DNA of 64,000 nt from Lutimonas zeaxanthinifaciens (GCF_030503675.1 NZ_CP129964.1:2046001-2110000); one strand, 5' to 3'; shown: positions 1 to 8,786, numbered from the stretch's first letter. The notes: generated from the sequence alone by a model not told the origin. Program-made: numbers and translations.

Positions 1-2
1 GT

Positions 3-1232
3 AATCAGTTCTTACTATTCAATATTATAGACCGGAAGTTTAATATTTTTGGACAGCCTTTCTGGCCTCAGGATTTTTATCTGCTCGTGTTATCCTTATT
101 GGTTTCGGTTGTTTTTATCATTCTGTTTACTGTCATTTTTGGACGGATCTTTTGCGGATGGATGTGTCCTCAGACCATTTTTATGGAAATGGTTTTTCGA
201 AAAATTGAATATTGGATCGAAGGGGATCGCAACAAACAGATTAAACTTTCCAAACAATCATGGAACGCTGAAAAGATAAGAAAAAAAACAGTTAAATGGT
301 TTTTGTTTGCTTTGGTATCCTTTATGATTGCCAATGCATTTTTAGCCTATTTCATTGGGGGTGACGTACTGATTCAGCATGTCAAAGACGGGCCTTTGGC
401 GCATGTTGACACCTTTCTTAAACTCCTTGTATTCACCACTGTTTTTTATTTTGTTTTTGCCTGGTTCAGGGAACAGGTATGTATCATCGCTTGCCCTTAC
501 GGAAGGCTCCAAGGGGTTCTTTTGGATAACAAGTCGATTGTTGTGGCATACGATCACAAACGAGGAGAAAACCGTCAAAAACTAAGAAAGAAAGAAAACA
601 GAGAAGAAAAATCCTACGGGGATTGTATTGACTGCAAACAATGTGTTTTGGTTTGCCCTACAGGTATAGATATAAGAAACGGTACTCAATTGGAATGTGT
701 TAATTGTACGGCTTGTATTGATGCCTGTGATGACATAATGGATACTGTGGGATTTGACAGAGGCCTTATCAGGTATGCCTCTGAAAACAATATTGAAAAA
801 GGTGAAAAGTTTTCGTACAATGCCAGAATCAAAAGTTATATTGTAGTACTTACCCTGCTCCTGACGTTTTTAGTAACTTTGCTGTTTCTCAGAAATGATG
901 TTCAGGCAAATTTCCTTCATCTCCCGGGACAGCTGTATACCACTGAAGGAGAAACTATAAGAAATGTTTATACATTTAAACTGATTAATAAAACGAACAA
1001 TCCTTATGAGGATATTGACATTCAACTCATGTCTCATGAAGGAAAGATTGAAGTCGTTGGTGGCCAGATCAACATACCAAAAGGAGGGCTTTATGAAGGA
1101 ACCCTTTTTGTTAAGATCGACAAAAGTGAATTATCCTCTTCAAAGGAAAAAATTGAATTGGGAATATATGCAGATGGAGAATTAATTGAAGAATCTCACA
1201 CAAATTTTTCTTCTCCACTGCAGGTTAAATAA
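3..1232 (+). CDS. ccoG: Cytochrome c oxidase accessory protein CcoG, 5' end outside window
   Basis: Membrane iron-sulfur/copper protein needed to mature cbb3-type cytochrome c oxidase. The frame is open to the left edge, where an upstream membrane-proximal stretch (NIFGQPFWPQDFYLL) still matches the family, so the GTG at 87 is not the true start and the N-terminus is missing. Visible motifs are CGWMCPQ, CIIACPYGR and two ferredoxin-type clusters, CIDCKQCVLVCP and CVNCTACIDAC. These sit between membrane segments, with one more helix near 840-900 followed by a C-terminal Ig-like periplasmic domain (IG-type FixG). fixH follows after 8 bases, as in ccoNOPQ-ccoGHS clusters. The oxidase structural genes should lie just left of the window. 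Confidence 0.95.
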   Translation, partial: NQFLLFNIIDRKFNIFGQPFWPQDFYLLVLSLLVSVVFIILFTVIFGRIFCGWMCPQTIFMEMVFRKIEYWIEGDRNKQIKLSKQSWNAEKIRKKTVKWFLFALVSFMIANAFLAYFIGGDVLIQHVKDGPLAHVDTFLKLLVFTTVFYFVFAWFREQVCIIACPYGRLQGVLLDNKSIVVAYDHKRGENRQKLRKKENREEKSYGDCIDCKQCVLVCPTGIDIRNGTQLECVNCTACIDACDDIMDTVGFDRGLIRYASENNIEKGEKFSYNARIKSYIVVLTLLLTFLVTLLFLRNDVQANFLHLPGQLYTTEGETIRNVYTFKLINKTNNPYEDIDIQLMSHEGKIEVVGGQINIPKGGLYEGTLFVKIDKSELSSSKEKIELGIYADGELIEESHTNFSSPLQVK

Positions 1233-1240
1233 TAGAAAAT

Positions 1241-1693
1241 ATGAAGATACGATTGAATTGGGGAACCGGAATATTCCTGGCCATGCTGGCTTTTATGATC
1301 TTTATTTTGACTTTTGTTTATAAGTCGATCGCCATGGATGAATACCAGCATGAACTGGTATCTGAGGACTATTACAAAGATGAGCTCCACTATCAGGAAG
1401 AGATCGACAAGATCAATAATGCCAAGGAACTGGATGAAAACATTGAACTCGCTAATAGCGGTGAAGGTATTTTGATAAAATTTCCAAAAGAAGTTTCAAT
1501 GGAAGACATTTCGGGAACAATATATTTTCAGAGGCTTTCGAACGAAAAACTTGATTTTATTGAAGAAATACAGTTGGATGATCATAAACAATTGATCAGT
1601 TCAGAAAAACTGGTTTCCGGAAAATGGATTGTAAAAATTGATTGGAAGAATAAGGATAAGGAGTACTTGTTTAAAGATTCCTGGTTTTATTAA
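1241..1693 (+). CDS. fixH: FixH/CcoH family protein
   Basis: A 150-residue protein with one N-terminal membrane anchor (about residues 9-28) and a periplasmic domain. FixH/CcoH proteins assist assembly of cbb3 oxidase, probably during copper insertion or subunit joining. The start of the soluble part (YQHELVSEDYYKDELHYQEEIDK) is typical of the family. It follows ccoG by 8 bases, and that operon position is the strongest support. No catalytic residues are expected. Confidence 0.88.
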   Translation: MKIRLNWGTGIFLAMLAFMIFILTFVYKSIAMDEYQHELVSEDYYKDELHYQEEIDKINNAKELDENIELANSGEGILIKFPKEVSMEDISGTIYFQRLSNEKLDFIEEIQLDDHKQLISSEKLVSGKWIVKIDWKNKDKEYLFKDSWFY

Positions 1694-1701
1694 AATTATA
1701 G

Positions 1702-2415
1702 ATTATTCTTTATACAGCGCTCATATTAGGCCTTTTGGGAAGTTTTCACTGCATAGGAATGTGCGGCCCGATCGCGTTTGTGCTCCCTGTTAACAAGAAA
1801 AACAAGGCGCAAACCTTTTTGGGAACCTCCTTATATCATTTAGGAAGAATCCTTAGTTATGGCCTAATTGGATTTCTATTTGGCCTGCTTGGAAAGGGCC
1901 TCTATCTCGCAGGTTTTCAGCAAAGACTTTCCATCCTGATAGGCTTTGTCATGATCTTGATCGTTTTGATTCCTTCACGTATTTTGAACCGGTACAGTTT
2001 TACAAGGCCTCTTTATAGAATCATTGGAATCGTTAAGTCAAAACTTGGCCTGTACTTAAATAAAACCTCCTTAAAAGCCCTTTTTTCGATTGGTTTTTTT
2101 AACGGATTCCTGCCTTGCGGACTGGTTTATATGGCCTTGTTGGGAGCTATTTCATCTGGAAGTGAAATTGACGGTGCTATTTATATGGTGGCTTTTGGGC
2201 TTGGCACCATTCCATTAATGACAGGAGCTGTATTCCTTGGCAACTTTTTAAAAGTTTCGGTCAGGAATAAGATTCAGAAAGCAATTCCTATATTTGTCAT
2301 TATCATTGGAGTACTTTTCATTATCAGAGGTATGGGCTTGGGAATTCCATATATATCGCCCTCGGACACTCAATTGTTAATTTCCAGTGACCCTAATTCA
2401 TGCATAAGCGAATAA
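1702..2415 (+). CDS. TauE/SafE-type (DsbD-like) membrane protein of the cbb3 operon
   Basis: Polytopic membrane protein of the DsbD_2 / sulfite exporter TauE/SafE group, which in flavobacteria ends the cco maturation operon; a role in copper or cytochrome assembly is inferred from context. Two hallmark motifs are present: FHCIGMCGP in helix 1 and NGFLPCGLVY in a central helix. About six helices are visible. The start is odd: the first conventional start is TTG at 1735, which would cut helix 1 in half. The same frame is open back to a TAG at 1699-1701 and reads IILYTALILGLLG from two ATT codons (1702, 1705), restoring the usual N-terminus. I place the start there as an inference; an ATT start or a sequence error near 1700 are both possible. 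Confidence 0.8.
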   Translation: MILYTALILGLLGSFHCIGMCGPIAFVLPVNKKNKAQTFLGTSLYHLGRILSYGLIGFLFGLLGKGLYLAGFQQRLSILIGFVMILIVLIPSRILNRYSFTRPLYRIIGIVKSKLGLYLNKTSLKALFSIGFFNGFLPCGLVYMALLGAISSGSEIDGAIYMVAFGLGTIPLMTGAVFLGNFLKVSVRNKIQKAIPIFVIIIGVLFIIRGMGLGIPYISPSDTQLLISSDPNSCISE

Positions 2416-2418
2416 GAG

Positions 2419-3282
2419 ATGAACAGAACTTCTGACTTTAAAATAACGGAGGCTGAATTTAACAGCCTAACTTCTCATGAAGATCTATTGGAAATTTTCG
2501 ATAAAAAGGATATTGATACCACTTCAGTGTTATCAAAATTTAATTATGAGGTCGAAAAGAAGCTACTACAAATAGAATTGGTAAAACTGCAGCAATGGGT
2601 AAAAAAGAACAATAAACGGGTTGCGATCATATTTGAAGGCAGGGATGCTGCAGGTAAAGGTGGGAATATCCGGCGGTTTACCGAACACTTGAATCCAAGA
2701 TCGATGCGACTCGTTGCCCTGAATAAACCTACAGAGGTGGAAAGAGGTCAATGGTATTTTACGAGATATATTCAACATCTTCCAAACCCTGGAGAACTTG
2801 TGTTTTTTGACAGGTCCTGGTACAACAGAGCCGTAGTTGAACCGGTTATGGGTTTTTGCACGAAACATCAGTATGAACAGTTTATGGTGCAGCTCCCTGA
2901 ATTTGAACATATGCTTTATGAAGACGGGGTTACCATTATAAAGTTCTGGCTTTCCATTACCAAAGAAGAACAGCTCAAACGATTTAATGCAAGAGAAGAT
3001 AACCCTCTGAAGCGATGGAAATTCAGTCCTGTAGACAAAAAAGGCCAGGAATACTGGGATGATTATACAAAGTATAAGGAATTGATGTTTAGTAAAACGC
3101 ATACTTCATTCAGCCCCTGGATCATCGTCAAGACCAATAAAAAAGAAACCGCAAGACTTGAATGCATGCGCTATGTATTGTCACTTTTTGACTATGAAAA
3201 AAAGGATGACAGCAAGGTCTCCCTCCTTCCCGACCCGAATGTAATTATGCGCTATTTCCGTTCTTTACACAAATACGACTAG
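2419..3282 (+). CDS. ppk2: Polyphosphate kinase 2 family protein (copy 1)
   Basis: PPK2 enzymes transfer phosphate between inorganic polyphosphate and nucleotides (AMP, ADP or GDP). The 287-residue protein has the family P-loop GRDAAGKGG at about residues 74-82, the Walker B-like FFDRSWYNRA at about 128-137, and the later lid/basic motifs (PLKRWKFSPVD). It starts 3 bases after the TauE/SafE gene and is followed after 6 bases by a second PPK2 gene, so all are probably co-transcribed. Which PPK2 class (ADP-, AMP- or dual-specific) it belongs to cannot be decided by eye. Confidence 0.92.
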   Translation: MNRTSDFKITEAEFNSLTSHEDLLEIFDKKDIDTTSVLSKFNYEVEKKLLQIELVKLQQWVKKNNKRVAIIFEGRDAAGKGGNIRRFTEHLNPRSMRLVALNKPTEVERGQWYFTRYIQHLPNPGELVFFDRSWYNRAVVEPVMGFCTKHQYEQFMVQLPEFEHMLYEDGVTIIKFWLSITKEEQLKRFNAREDNPLKRWKFSPVDKKGQEYWDDYTKYKELMFSKTHTSFSPWIIVKTNKKETARLECMRYVLSLFDYEKKDDSKVSLLPDPNVIMRYFRSLHKYD

Positions 3283-3288
3283 ACAGCT

Positions 3289-4071
3289 ATGGAAAAGTTA
3301 TCAGAAAAGGATTTAAAGAAATTGAATTCCAATAAAGGGTTATTGTCTATACTGATGAATGACACCATCAATTTACCAAAAACCATCAGGTATATTGATT
3401 ATGAAAAGCAACTGAAAGTTCTTCAAATTGAATTGATCAGACAGCAGGCATGCATCATTGATAAAAATATGCGTGTCATTGTTTTATTTGAAGGGCGTGA
3501 TGCAGCGGGTAAAGGAGGTTCAATCAGACGAATCACAGAAAGAATCAACCCTCGTCATTTTAGAATTGTCGCTTTGCCAAAGCCAACCATTGTAGAAAAA
3601 TCACAATGGTATTTTCAACGCTATATTCAACAGTTTCCAAAAGCGGGTGAAATTGTTTTCTTTGACAGAAGCTGGTACAACAGAGCGGTTGTTGAACCTG
3701 TGAATGGTTTCTGTACCAATGAAGAATACAGAATTTTTATGAAACAGGTCAATGATTTCGAAAGAATGATCACTGAATCGGGTATCCTGTTGGTTAAAAT
3801 ATACATGTCCATTTCTAAGAAAGAACAGGCCAAAAGGTTTGAAGACATCAAAAATGACCCGCTTAAACAATGGAAAATGAGCAAGGTAGATGAACGTGCT
3901 CAGGAATTATGGGATTCCTATACTTTCTATAAAAACAAGATGTTTGAGAATACGAAAAATGGAGGAATTCCATTTAAAGTAATAAAAGCGAATCGTAAAA
4001 CGGACGCACGAATTGAAGCCGTTCAACATTTGTTAAAAAGTATTCCTTACGATAAAAACAGAGAAATCTAA
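3289..4071 (+). CDS. ppk2: Polyphosphate kinase 2 family protein (copy 2)
   Basis: Second PPK2 paralogue, 260 residues. It has GRDAAGKGG at about residues 69-77, FFDRSWYNRA at about 123-132 and PLKQWKMSKVD in the lid region. It aligns with the upstream copy along its whole length but differs widely outside the motifs, so this is an old duplication and not a recent tandem copy. Its stop codon overlaps the stop of the convergent lgt gene by 4 bases, leaving no room for an intergenic terminator. The two copies may act on different nucleotides, which is inference. Confidence 0.92.
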   Translation: MEKLSEKDLKKLNSNKGLLSILMNDTINLPKTIRYIDYEKQLKVLQIELIRQQACIIDKNMRVIVLFEGRDAAGKGGSIRRITERINPRHFRIVALPKPTIVEKSQWYFQRYIQQFPKAGEIVFFDRSWYNRAVVEPVNGFCTNEEYRIFMKQVNDFERMITESGILLVKIYMSISKKEQAKRFEDIKNDPLKQWKMSKVDERAQELWDSYTFYKNKMFENTKNGGIPFKVIKANRKTDARIEAVQHLLKSIPYDKNREI

Positions 4072-4886
4072 GCTTTTTTCACCGATTTACGGAACATAAA
4101 ATAGATCCCTACAAGAATCATGGGAATACTGAGCAATTGTCCTGTATTCAGGTCCCAGTCACCACGCTGATCCACTTGTGCCTCTTTAAAGAACTCTACG
4201 ATGAGCCTTACAGACCATAAACAAACCATAAAAAGACCGAATAAATAACCGAGTTTGTCTTTTTTATCCGTCTTCCAATATATATACCATAATAACACAA
4301 ATGTAATCAGATAACCAAAAGCCTCATAAAGTTGCGTTGGATGTCGCGGAAAATCTTCGCCCAACTGTTTAAAAATAAAACCATAGTCTGAATTCGTAGG
4401 TTTTCCGATGATTTCTGAATTCATCAAATTACCAATCCTTACGAAAATTGCACCACTGGCAACCGGGATAACGATTCTGTCAAGAATCCAAAGCATGGGT
4501 TTTTTAACAACTTTCTTCGAGTAAAAATACATGGCTATAATGATTCCTATTGCAGCTCCGTGACTTGCCAGTCCCTGATAACCTGTAAAACGAAATGGAT
4601 TAAATTTTACAGGAAGCAGCACTTCCAAAGGGTTGGATAATAAAAACTCGGTATCATAAAAAAGAAAATGCCCCAGACGCGCCCCCAGTAATGTCGCGAT
4701 TACAGTATAAATAAATAAAGAGTCCAGTTTGTCAAGAGAGACTCCTTCCTTTTTAAAGATCTTTTTCATGATCTGCAGACCAAGCACAAAGGCTATGACA
4801 AACATCAGGCTATAATATCTTATGGCAAATGATCCAATTTTGACCAATTCAATACTCGGATCCCATTCTATACTTAAAAACAACAT
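4068..4886 (-). CDS. lgt: Prolipoprotein diacylglyceryl transferase
   Basis: Transfers a diacylglyceryl group from phosphatidylglycerol to the lipobox cysteine of prolipoproteins, the first step of lipoprotein maturation in the inner membrane. The 272-residue protein has about seven membrane segments, the GLASHGAAIG motif, the family signature around RIGNLMNSEIIG, and HPTQLYEAFGY. It is the third gene of a cysS-yidD-lgt run on the minus strand. Many lipoproteins in this window (GldI, PPIase fusion, PhoD-like, C40 peptidase) would be its substrates. Confidence 0.96.
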   Translation of the reverse strand: MLFLSIEWDPSIELVKIGSFAIRYYSLMFVIAFVLGLQIMKKIFKKEGVSLDKLDSLFIYTVIATLLGARLGHFLFYDTEFLLSNPLEVLLPVKFNPFRFTGYQGLASHGAAIGIIIAMYFYSKKVVKKPMLWILDRIVIPVASGAIFVRIGNLMNSEIIGKPTNSDYGFIFKQLGEDFPRHPTQLYEAFGYLITFVLLWYIYWKTDKKDKLGYLFGLFMVCLWSVRLIVEFFKEAQVDQRGDWDLNTGQLLSIPMILVGIYFMFRKSVKKA

Positions 4887-4934
4887 GAATTCTATTTTAA
4901 GGCGTAAATATAAATGAAAGTTTTAACAAGCTTC

Positions 4935-5189
4935 CTACTCTTTGTTTTTATTATAAAAATCTTTTGGCGGGACAGGATCATATCCACTCCCTCCCCAGGG
5001 ATTACAACTAAAAATCCTTTTTAGAGCCAGCCAACCTCCCTTAAACAAACCATGAATCTGAAGCGCCTCAATAGCGTAATGTGAGCAGGTTGGTGAGTAT
5101 CTGCAACTCGCCGGAGTAAAAGGCGATATAGCAACCTGATAAAAGCGGATCAACAATAAAAATGGGTAAATTAAAATCCTTTTTATCAT
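4935..5189 (-). CDS. yidD: Membrane protein insertion efficiency factor YidD
   Basis: A short 84-residue protein of the YidD family, which helps YidC insert inner membrane proteins. The core motif is clear: [20 protein letters not shown] followed by YAIEAL, then the [17 protein letters not shown] tail. An amphipathic N-terminal helix precedes it. It lies 12 bases after cysS and 48 bases before lgt. Length and motif order are normal. Confidence 0.95.
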   Translation of the reverse strand: MIKRILIYPFLLLIRFYQVAISPFTPASCRYSPTCSHYAIEALQIHGLFKGGWLALKRIFSCNPWGGSGYDPVPPKDFYNKNKE

Positions 5190-5201
5190 AATTATGATAC
5201 A

Positions 5202-6665
5202 TTAACTTATGGAATAAGTGGTTCCTTCTTTTCCATCCTTTAACTGAATCCCCAAAACAATCAGTTCATCCCTGATTTTATCTGAAAGTTCCCAATTACG
5301 GTCATCTCTTGCAGTTTTTCTCATCTCAATAAGTAATTTCACGAGACCGTCCAGGCGCTCGGTATCATTATCTGATTTTTTAGAATTTTCAAGACCAAGA
5401 ATGTCAAAAGTAAAAACGTTCATAGTTGAAACAAGTACGTCGAGATCAGATGCAGTAAGGGTTTCTTTTCCGTCGTTCACAAGATTTATCCATTTTACTC
5501 CTTCAAATAAATGCGCAATCAATACAGGTGTATTAAAATCATCACTCATCGCCTGATAGCATTTTGCCTTCCAGGAAGCAACATCCAAGGAAGAACTTCC
5601 TGCAGGCTGAAGTTTTATCATCAGGTCAATAGAGTCCATCAATCTGTTATATCCTTTTTCTGCTGCTAAAATCGCATCATTAGAGAAATCCAGTATACTT
5701 CTGTAATGCGCCTGCATCATAAAAAATCGTGCCACGCTCGGAGCAAAACTCTTTGAAATATTCGGGTTGTCTCCCGAAAAAATTTCGTCCGGAAGAATAT
5801 TATTTCCGGTTGATTTTGCCATTTTTTTTCCATTCATCGTAAGCATGTTGCCATGCAGCCAGTATTTAACGGGATTCTGATGATTGCAGGCCTGAGCCTG
5901 AGCAATCTCACATTCATGGTGCGGAAATTTCAGGTCCATACCTCCTCCGTGAATATCAAATTGTTCACCAAGGTACTTTGTGCTCATTACGGTACATTCA
6001 AGATGCCAGCCAGGAAAGCCTATACCCCAAGGAGAGTTCCAGCGCTGAATATGTTCGGGTTCCGCCTTCTTCCAAAGGGCAAAATCCTGTGGATTTTTTT
6101 TATCAGATTGTCCATCTAGCGCTCTGGTATTCTCAATAGCATCCTCTATATTTCTTTTTGAAAGGATTCCATAATGTTCCTTTTCATTGTATTTCAGCAC
6201 ATCAAAGTACACAGAACCGTTTACTTCGTATGCAAGGCCATTCTCCAAAATAGTTTCAATGGCCTCAATTTGTTCTAAAATATGCCCGGTTGCTGTGGGC
6301 TCGATACTGGGCGGCAAGAAATTAAATTTTTGAAGTATCAAATGAAAATCGGTTGTATATTTTTGAACGATCTCCATCGGTTCCAGTTGTTCCAACCTGG
6401 CTTTCTTAGAAATTTTATCCTCATCAGAATCATCTGTAAGGTGCCCCGCGTCCGTAATATTTCTTACATACCTAACCTTGTAACCCAAATGAAGAAAATA
6501 CCTGTAAATCATATCAAATGACATGAAAGTTCTGACGTTGCCCAGATGTACATTACTGTAAACCGTCGGTCCGCAAACATACATTCCCACATAACCTTCT
6601 TTAACAGGTTCGAAACGTTCTTTTTTATTTGATAGTGAATTATAGAGGTACAGGTCCTGCTTCAT
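5202..6665 (-). CDS. cysS: Cysteine--tRNA ligase
   Basis: Charges tRNA-Cys. A 487-residue class I synthetase with MYVCGPTVY (zinc-ligand Cys), the HIGH motif as [17 protein letters not shown] and [15 protein letters not shown] for zinc binding, and the KMSKS loop as KMAKS near residue 282. The C-terminal part ([17 protein letters not shown]) is the usual anticodon-stem domain. A TATCTTTG box lies at 6698-6705 upstream. First gene of the cysS-yidD-lgt run. Confidence 0.98.
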   Translation of the reverse strand: MKQDLYLYNSLSNKKERFEPVKEGYVGMYVCGPTVYSNVHLGNVRTFMSFDMIYRYFLHLGYKVRYVRNITDAGHLTDDSDEDKISKKARLEQLEPMEIVQKYTTDFHLILQKFNFLPPSIEPTATGHILEQIEAIETILENGLAYEVNGSVYFDVLKYNEKEHYGILSKRNIEDAIENTRALDGQSDKKNPQDFALWKKAEPEHIQRWNSPWGIGFPGWHLECTVMSTKYLGEQFDIHGGGMDLKFPHHECEIAQAQACNHQNPVKYWLHGNMLTMNGKKMAKSTGNNILPDEIFSGDNPNISKSFAPSVARFFMMQAHYRSILDFSNDAILAAEKGYNRLMDSIDLMIKLQPAGSSSLDVASWKAKCYQAMSDDFNTPVLIAHLFEGVKWINLVNDGKETLTASDLDVLVSTMNVFTFDILGLENSKKSDNDTERLDGLVKLLIEMRKTARDDRNWELSDKIRDELIVLGIQLKDGKEGTTYSIS

Positions 6666-6697
6666 TTTAATTCTTTTTTATGCTTATTTCAGGTCTC

Positions 6698-6705
6698 CAA
6701 AGATA
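6698..6705 (-). promoter_or_regulatory. Bacteroidota-type -7 box upstream of cysS
   Basis: On the minus strand this reads TATCTTTG, an exact match to TAnnTTTG, 33 bases before the cysS ATG. No convincing -33 TTG is visible. Confidence 0.5.
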
Positions 6706-6730
6706 AGAACAATTACGAGATGGAAAACCA

Positions 6731-6762
6731 TAAAAAAACATCCGATATTTCTATCGGATGCC
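6731..6762 (-). terminator. Rho-independent terminator after module A
   Basis: A 9-bp perfect stem (CATCCGATA / TATCGGATG, loop of 4) at 6739-6760. On the minus strand it is followed by a run of seven T. It closes the sigma-factor operon 8766-6785 and insulates cysS. Confidence 0.85.
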
Positions 6763-6784
6763 TTACTTTCTTTTTGGTAAAACT

Positions 6785-7702
6785 TTAGGCCTTTTGCGTA
6801 ATGATTTTACAATAATCTACGTCCATTTCCAGCTTCGCATTTTTTGGCACCTTTATTCTTAAGGTCTTCTTAATCTTCACCTTTTGCCTGTCTCTCATGA
6901 TACGCTGTACCTCTCTTTCACGCTCTTTTGCTCCTTTTTCAATCATTCTTGCCCTTTCTTCGGTCATGTGCCTTCTTGCCTCTCTTTCAGCTTCACGTTG
7001 AGCTTCACGAGCCATTTGCTGAGCCTCCCTGGCCTGTTTCATGGCCTCTTTCTGGATTTCCTTCATTTCAATTTGTATTTTTCGCTGCTCCTCGGCAAGG
7101 ATCACTTTATTTTTCTTTAACTCCTCCTGAAGTTTTTTCATTTCTTCTTTATGTTCTTCCTGCCATTTCTTAAGGTCTTCTGCATCATATTCGAAATCTT
7201 CAAAATCAAAGGCTATTGAGTCTCCGGCGAATTGAAAACTTTGAATCATGGCCATATCCATTTCAGGAAAACTTTCGAAATCAGGCATAACAAACTCAAC
7301 CGAGTCCATGATATCCACAATTCTCGCAGTCACTTCAGGAATATCAACTATAACATTTCCCAAATACTTATCGCTATTTATGAAGAAATAGTCATTCCCA
7401 AAATTACTGGCATTTGATCTGATTTTGATCTTATTTGCATCCGCCTGAACACTAATATCCCAGCTTTCAAAAATCTTTTTGGCTTCCTCTTCGGGTAATC
7501 CCTGAACACTCATTAAGCCTTCTATTTCTACTTTATTCTTATTCCATTCAATAATTTCGATCTCGGCATATGAGGCCTCTACGGATACCGTGGTATTGCC
7601 ACCAACCTTAAACTCCTGCAGCGGTTTTGTAAATTGCTGAGCATAGGCACCAATTGACAAGGCAAAGCCAAGAATGAATAATTTAAATTGCATAGTTTTC
7701 AT
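6785..7702 (-). CDS. Exported DUF4097-like protein with long charged coiled coil (module A)
   Basis: Unnamed 305-residue exported protein. A signal peptide covers about residues 1-21 (IGAYAQQ cleavage region). Residues about 25-110 resemble the first domain of the module B protein at 53195-54277: both read YAEIEIIEW / YGNVDVISW, then NKVEIEG / NRVVIEV, then a D/KI-V strand pattern. The middle (about 165-275) is a Lys/Glu/Arg/Gln-rich helix with many AREAQ/REAER steps, a probable coiled coil. The C-terminus (LRIKVPKNAKLEMDVDYCKI) returns to beta strands. Its start overlaps the upstream anti-sigma-like gene by 20 bases, so the two are translationally linked. Function unknown; an envelope role under control of the sigma factor is inferred. 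ATG at 7693 is an alternative start. Confidence 0.75.
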   Translation of the reverse strand: MKTMQFKLFILGFALSIGAYAQQFTKPLQEFKVGGNTTVSVEASYAEIEIIEWNKNKVEIEGLMSVQGLPEEEAKKIFESWDISVQADANKIKIRSNASNFGNDYFFINSDKYLGNVIVDIPEVTARIVDIMDSVEFVMPDFESFPEMDMAMIQSFQFAGDSIAFDFEDFEYDAEDLKKWQEEHKEEMKKLQEELKKNKVILAEEQRKIQIEMKEIQKEAMKQAREAQQMAREAQREAEREARRHMTEERARMIEKGAKEREREVQRIMRDRQKVKIKKTLRIKVPKNAKLEMDVDYCKIITQKA

Positions 7703-8240
7703 TTTCTTTAGATTTTAATTTTTTTAATTCATTTTTTAACTCGATCATCAATTGTAGTCTCATTTGTAAGTTATCGATCAAACCATTTATAAGTTCTTCA
7801 TCGATTTTATCTATTTCTAATCGCTCACTTTGCAGCTTGTATTCATTGGTAAGGCTGTTCATTTTTCTAAAATACTCCTCCAAAATCAGTTTATTCCCAT
7901 CTGTAATTTCAAGATTAGCCAACTCGAAATTAATTGCGGTCAGGTAATAGTTTTCTATTTTCTTTAATTCCGGAGAAAATTCTTCAAGACTCACCTTTGC
8001 ACTTTGTGGGGCCTGAACCTGATCAACAGAAGATTCCTGATTTATACTGGTCATCAAACCGATAGAGAATAAAATGGCAACCGAGGCAGCAATCAGCAGA
8101 AACTTATAAGAACCTTTTCTTTCAGTATGAAGTTCCTTTTTTAATTTCGTCTCGAAAATAGAACGATGATCTTTTGATAATTCCCTTAGCATCTTTTCTT
8201 CTTTTAATTTTTGCTTTATATCAACTTTCATAATTTTCAT
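7683..8240 (-). CDS. Membrane anti-sigma-like protein (module A)
   Basis: A 185-residue protein with a charged cytoplasmic N-terminus (about 1-45, containing HRSIFETKLKKEL), one membrane helix at about 46-65, and a helical extracytoplasmic C-terminus (EEFSPELKKIENYYLTAI then NLQMRLQLMIELKNEL). This topology and its position right after an ECF sigma gene suggest an anti-sigma factor, though no zinc-binding HxxxCxxC motif is present. It is clearly paralogous to the gene at 54296-54841, which shares the SPxxxxxxNxY and N-x-Q-x-RL patterns. It overlaps both neighbours by 20 bases. Confidence 0.75.
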   Translation of the reverse strand: MKIMKVDIKQKLKEEKMLRELSKDHRSIFETKLKKELHTERKGSYKFLLIAASVAILFSIGLMTSINQESSVDQVQAPQSAKVSLEEFSPELKKIENYYLTAINFELANLEITDGNKLILEEYFRKMNSLTNEYKLQSERLEIDKIDEELINGLIDNLQMRLQLMIELKNELKKLKSKENENYAI

Positions 8241-8766
8241 GAATTAACAGTTCTTTTAATTTACTTTTTCCTCTTGATAATTGAGACCTTGATGACACTT
8301 CTGAAATTTGAAGTATCTGAGCCACTTCCTGATGATCATACCCTTCTAAAAGATAGAGTTTAACAACATTTTTACACTTTAGTGGCAAGGCTTCAATACA
8401 TTTATATATAACCGACATGCTTATCTCAGACTCAACTTCCCAGGGATCGTCATTGGGAAGATAAGTAACTTCATCATTGAGTTCAACGGTCTTAATCTTT
8501 TGTTTTTTCAGCCAATCCAGACTTTGGTTTATAACAATGCGCTTCAACCATGCTCCAAAGGAGGCTTCGCCTGTGTAGGTATCTATTTTTTTAAAGGCTT
8601 TGATAAAGGCCTCCTGCATCACATCCTGAGCTACATCGTCATCCTTGATAAAATTATAAGCGGTATTGAACATCGCTTTACTATAAAGATCATATAATTG
8701 CATCTGGGACAAACTGTCATTATTTCTGCAGCCCTCGATTAAATGTGCCTGATTATTATTATCCAT
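8221..8766 (-). CDS. ECF-type RNA polymerase sigma-70 factor (module A)
   Basis: A 181-residue group 4 sigma factor. Region 2 is DLYSKAMFNTAYNFIKDDD...AQDVMQEAFIKAFKKI, with GEASFGAWLKRIVINQSLDWLKK after it. Region 4 is CIEALPLKCKNVVKLYLLEGYDHQEVAQIL with a helix-turn-helix (SEVSSRSQLSRGKSKLKELL). First gene of the three-gene module A. It is 20-bp overlapped with the anti-sigma-like gene. A candidate ECF promoter lies at 8787-8815. The closest relative in this window is the sigma gene at 54847-55419. Confidence 0.93.
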   Translation of the reverse strand: MDNNNQAHLIEGCRNNDSLSQMQLYDLYSKAMFNTAYNFIKDDDVAQDVMQEAFIKAFKKIDTYTGEASFGAWLKRIVINQSLDWLKKQKIKTVELNDEVTYLPNDDPWEVESEISMSVIYKCIEALPLKCKNVVKLYLLEGYDHQEVAQILQISEVSSRSQLSRGKSKLKELLIHENYES

Positions 8767-8786
8767 ATGGTTACAAATTCTACTCT

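Noticed and set aside
2566-3102. Long minus-strand open frame (178 residues) opposite ppk2 copy 1
   Set aside because: It mirrors the PPK2 codons and has no family pattern; ppk2 motifs on the plus strand are clear.
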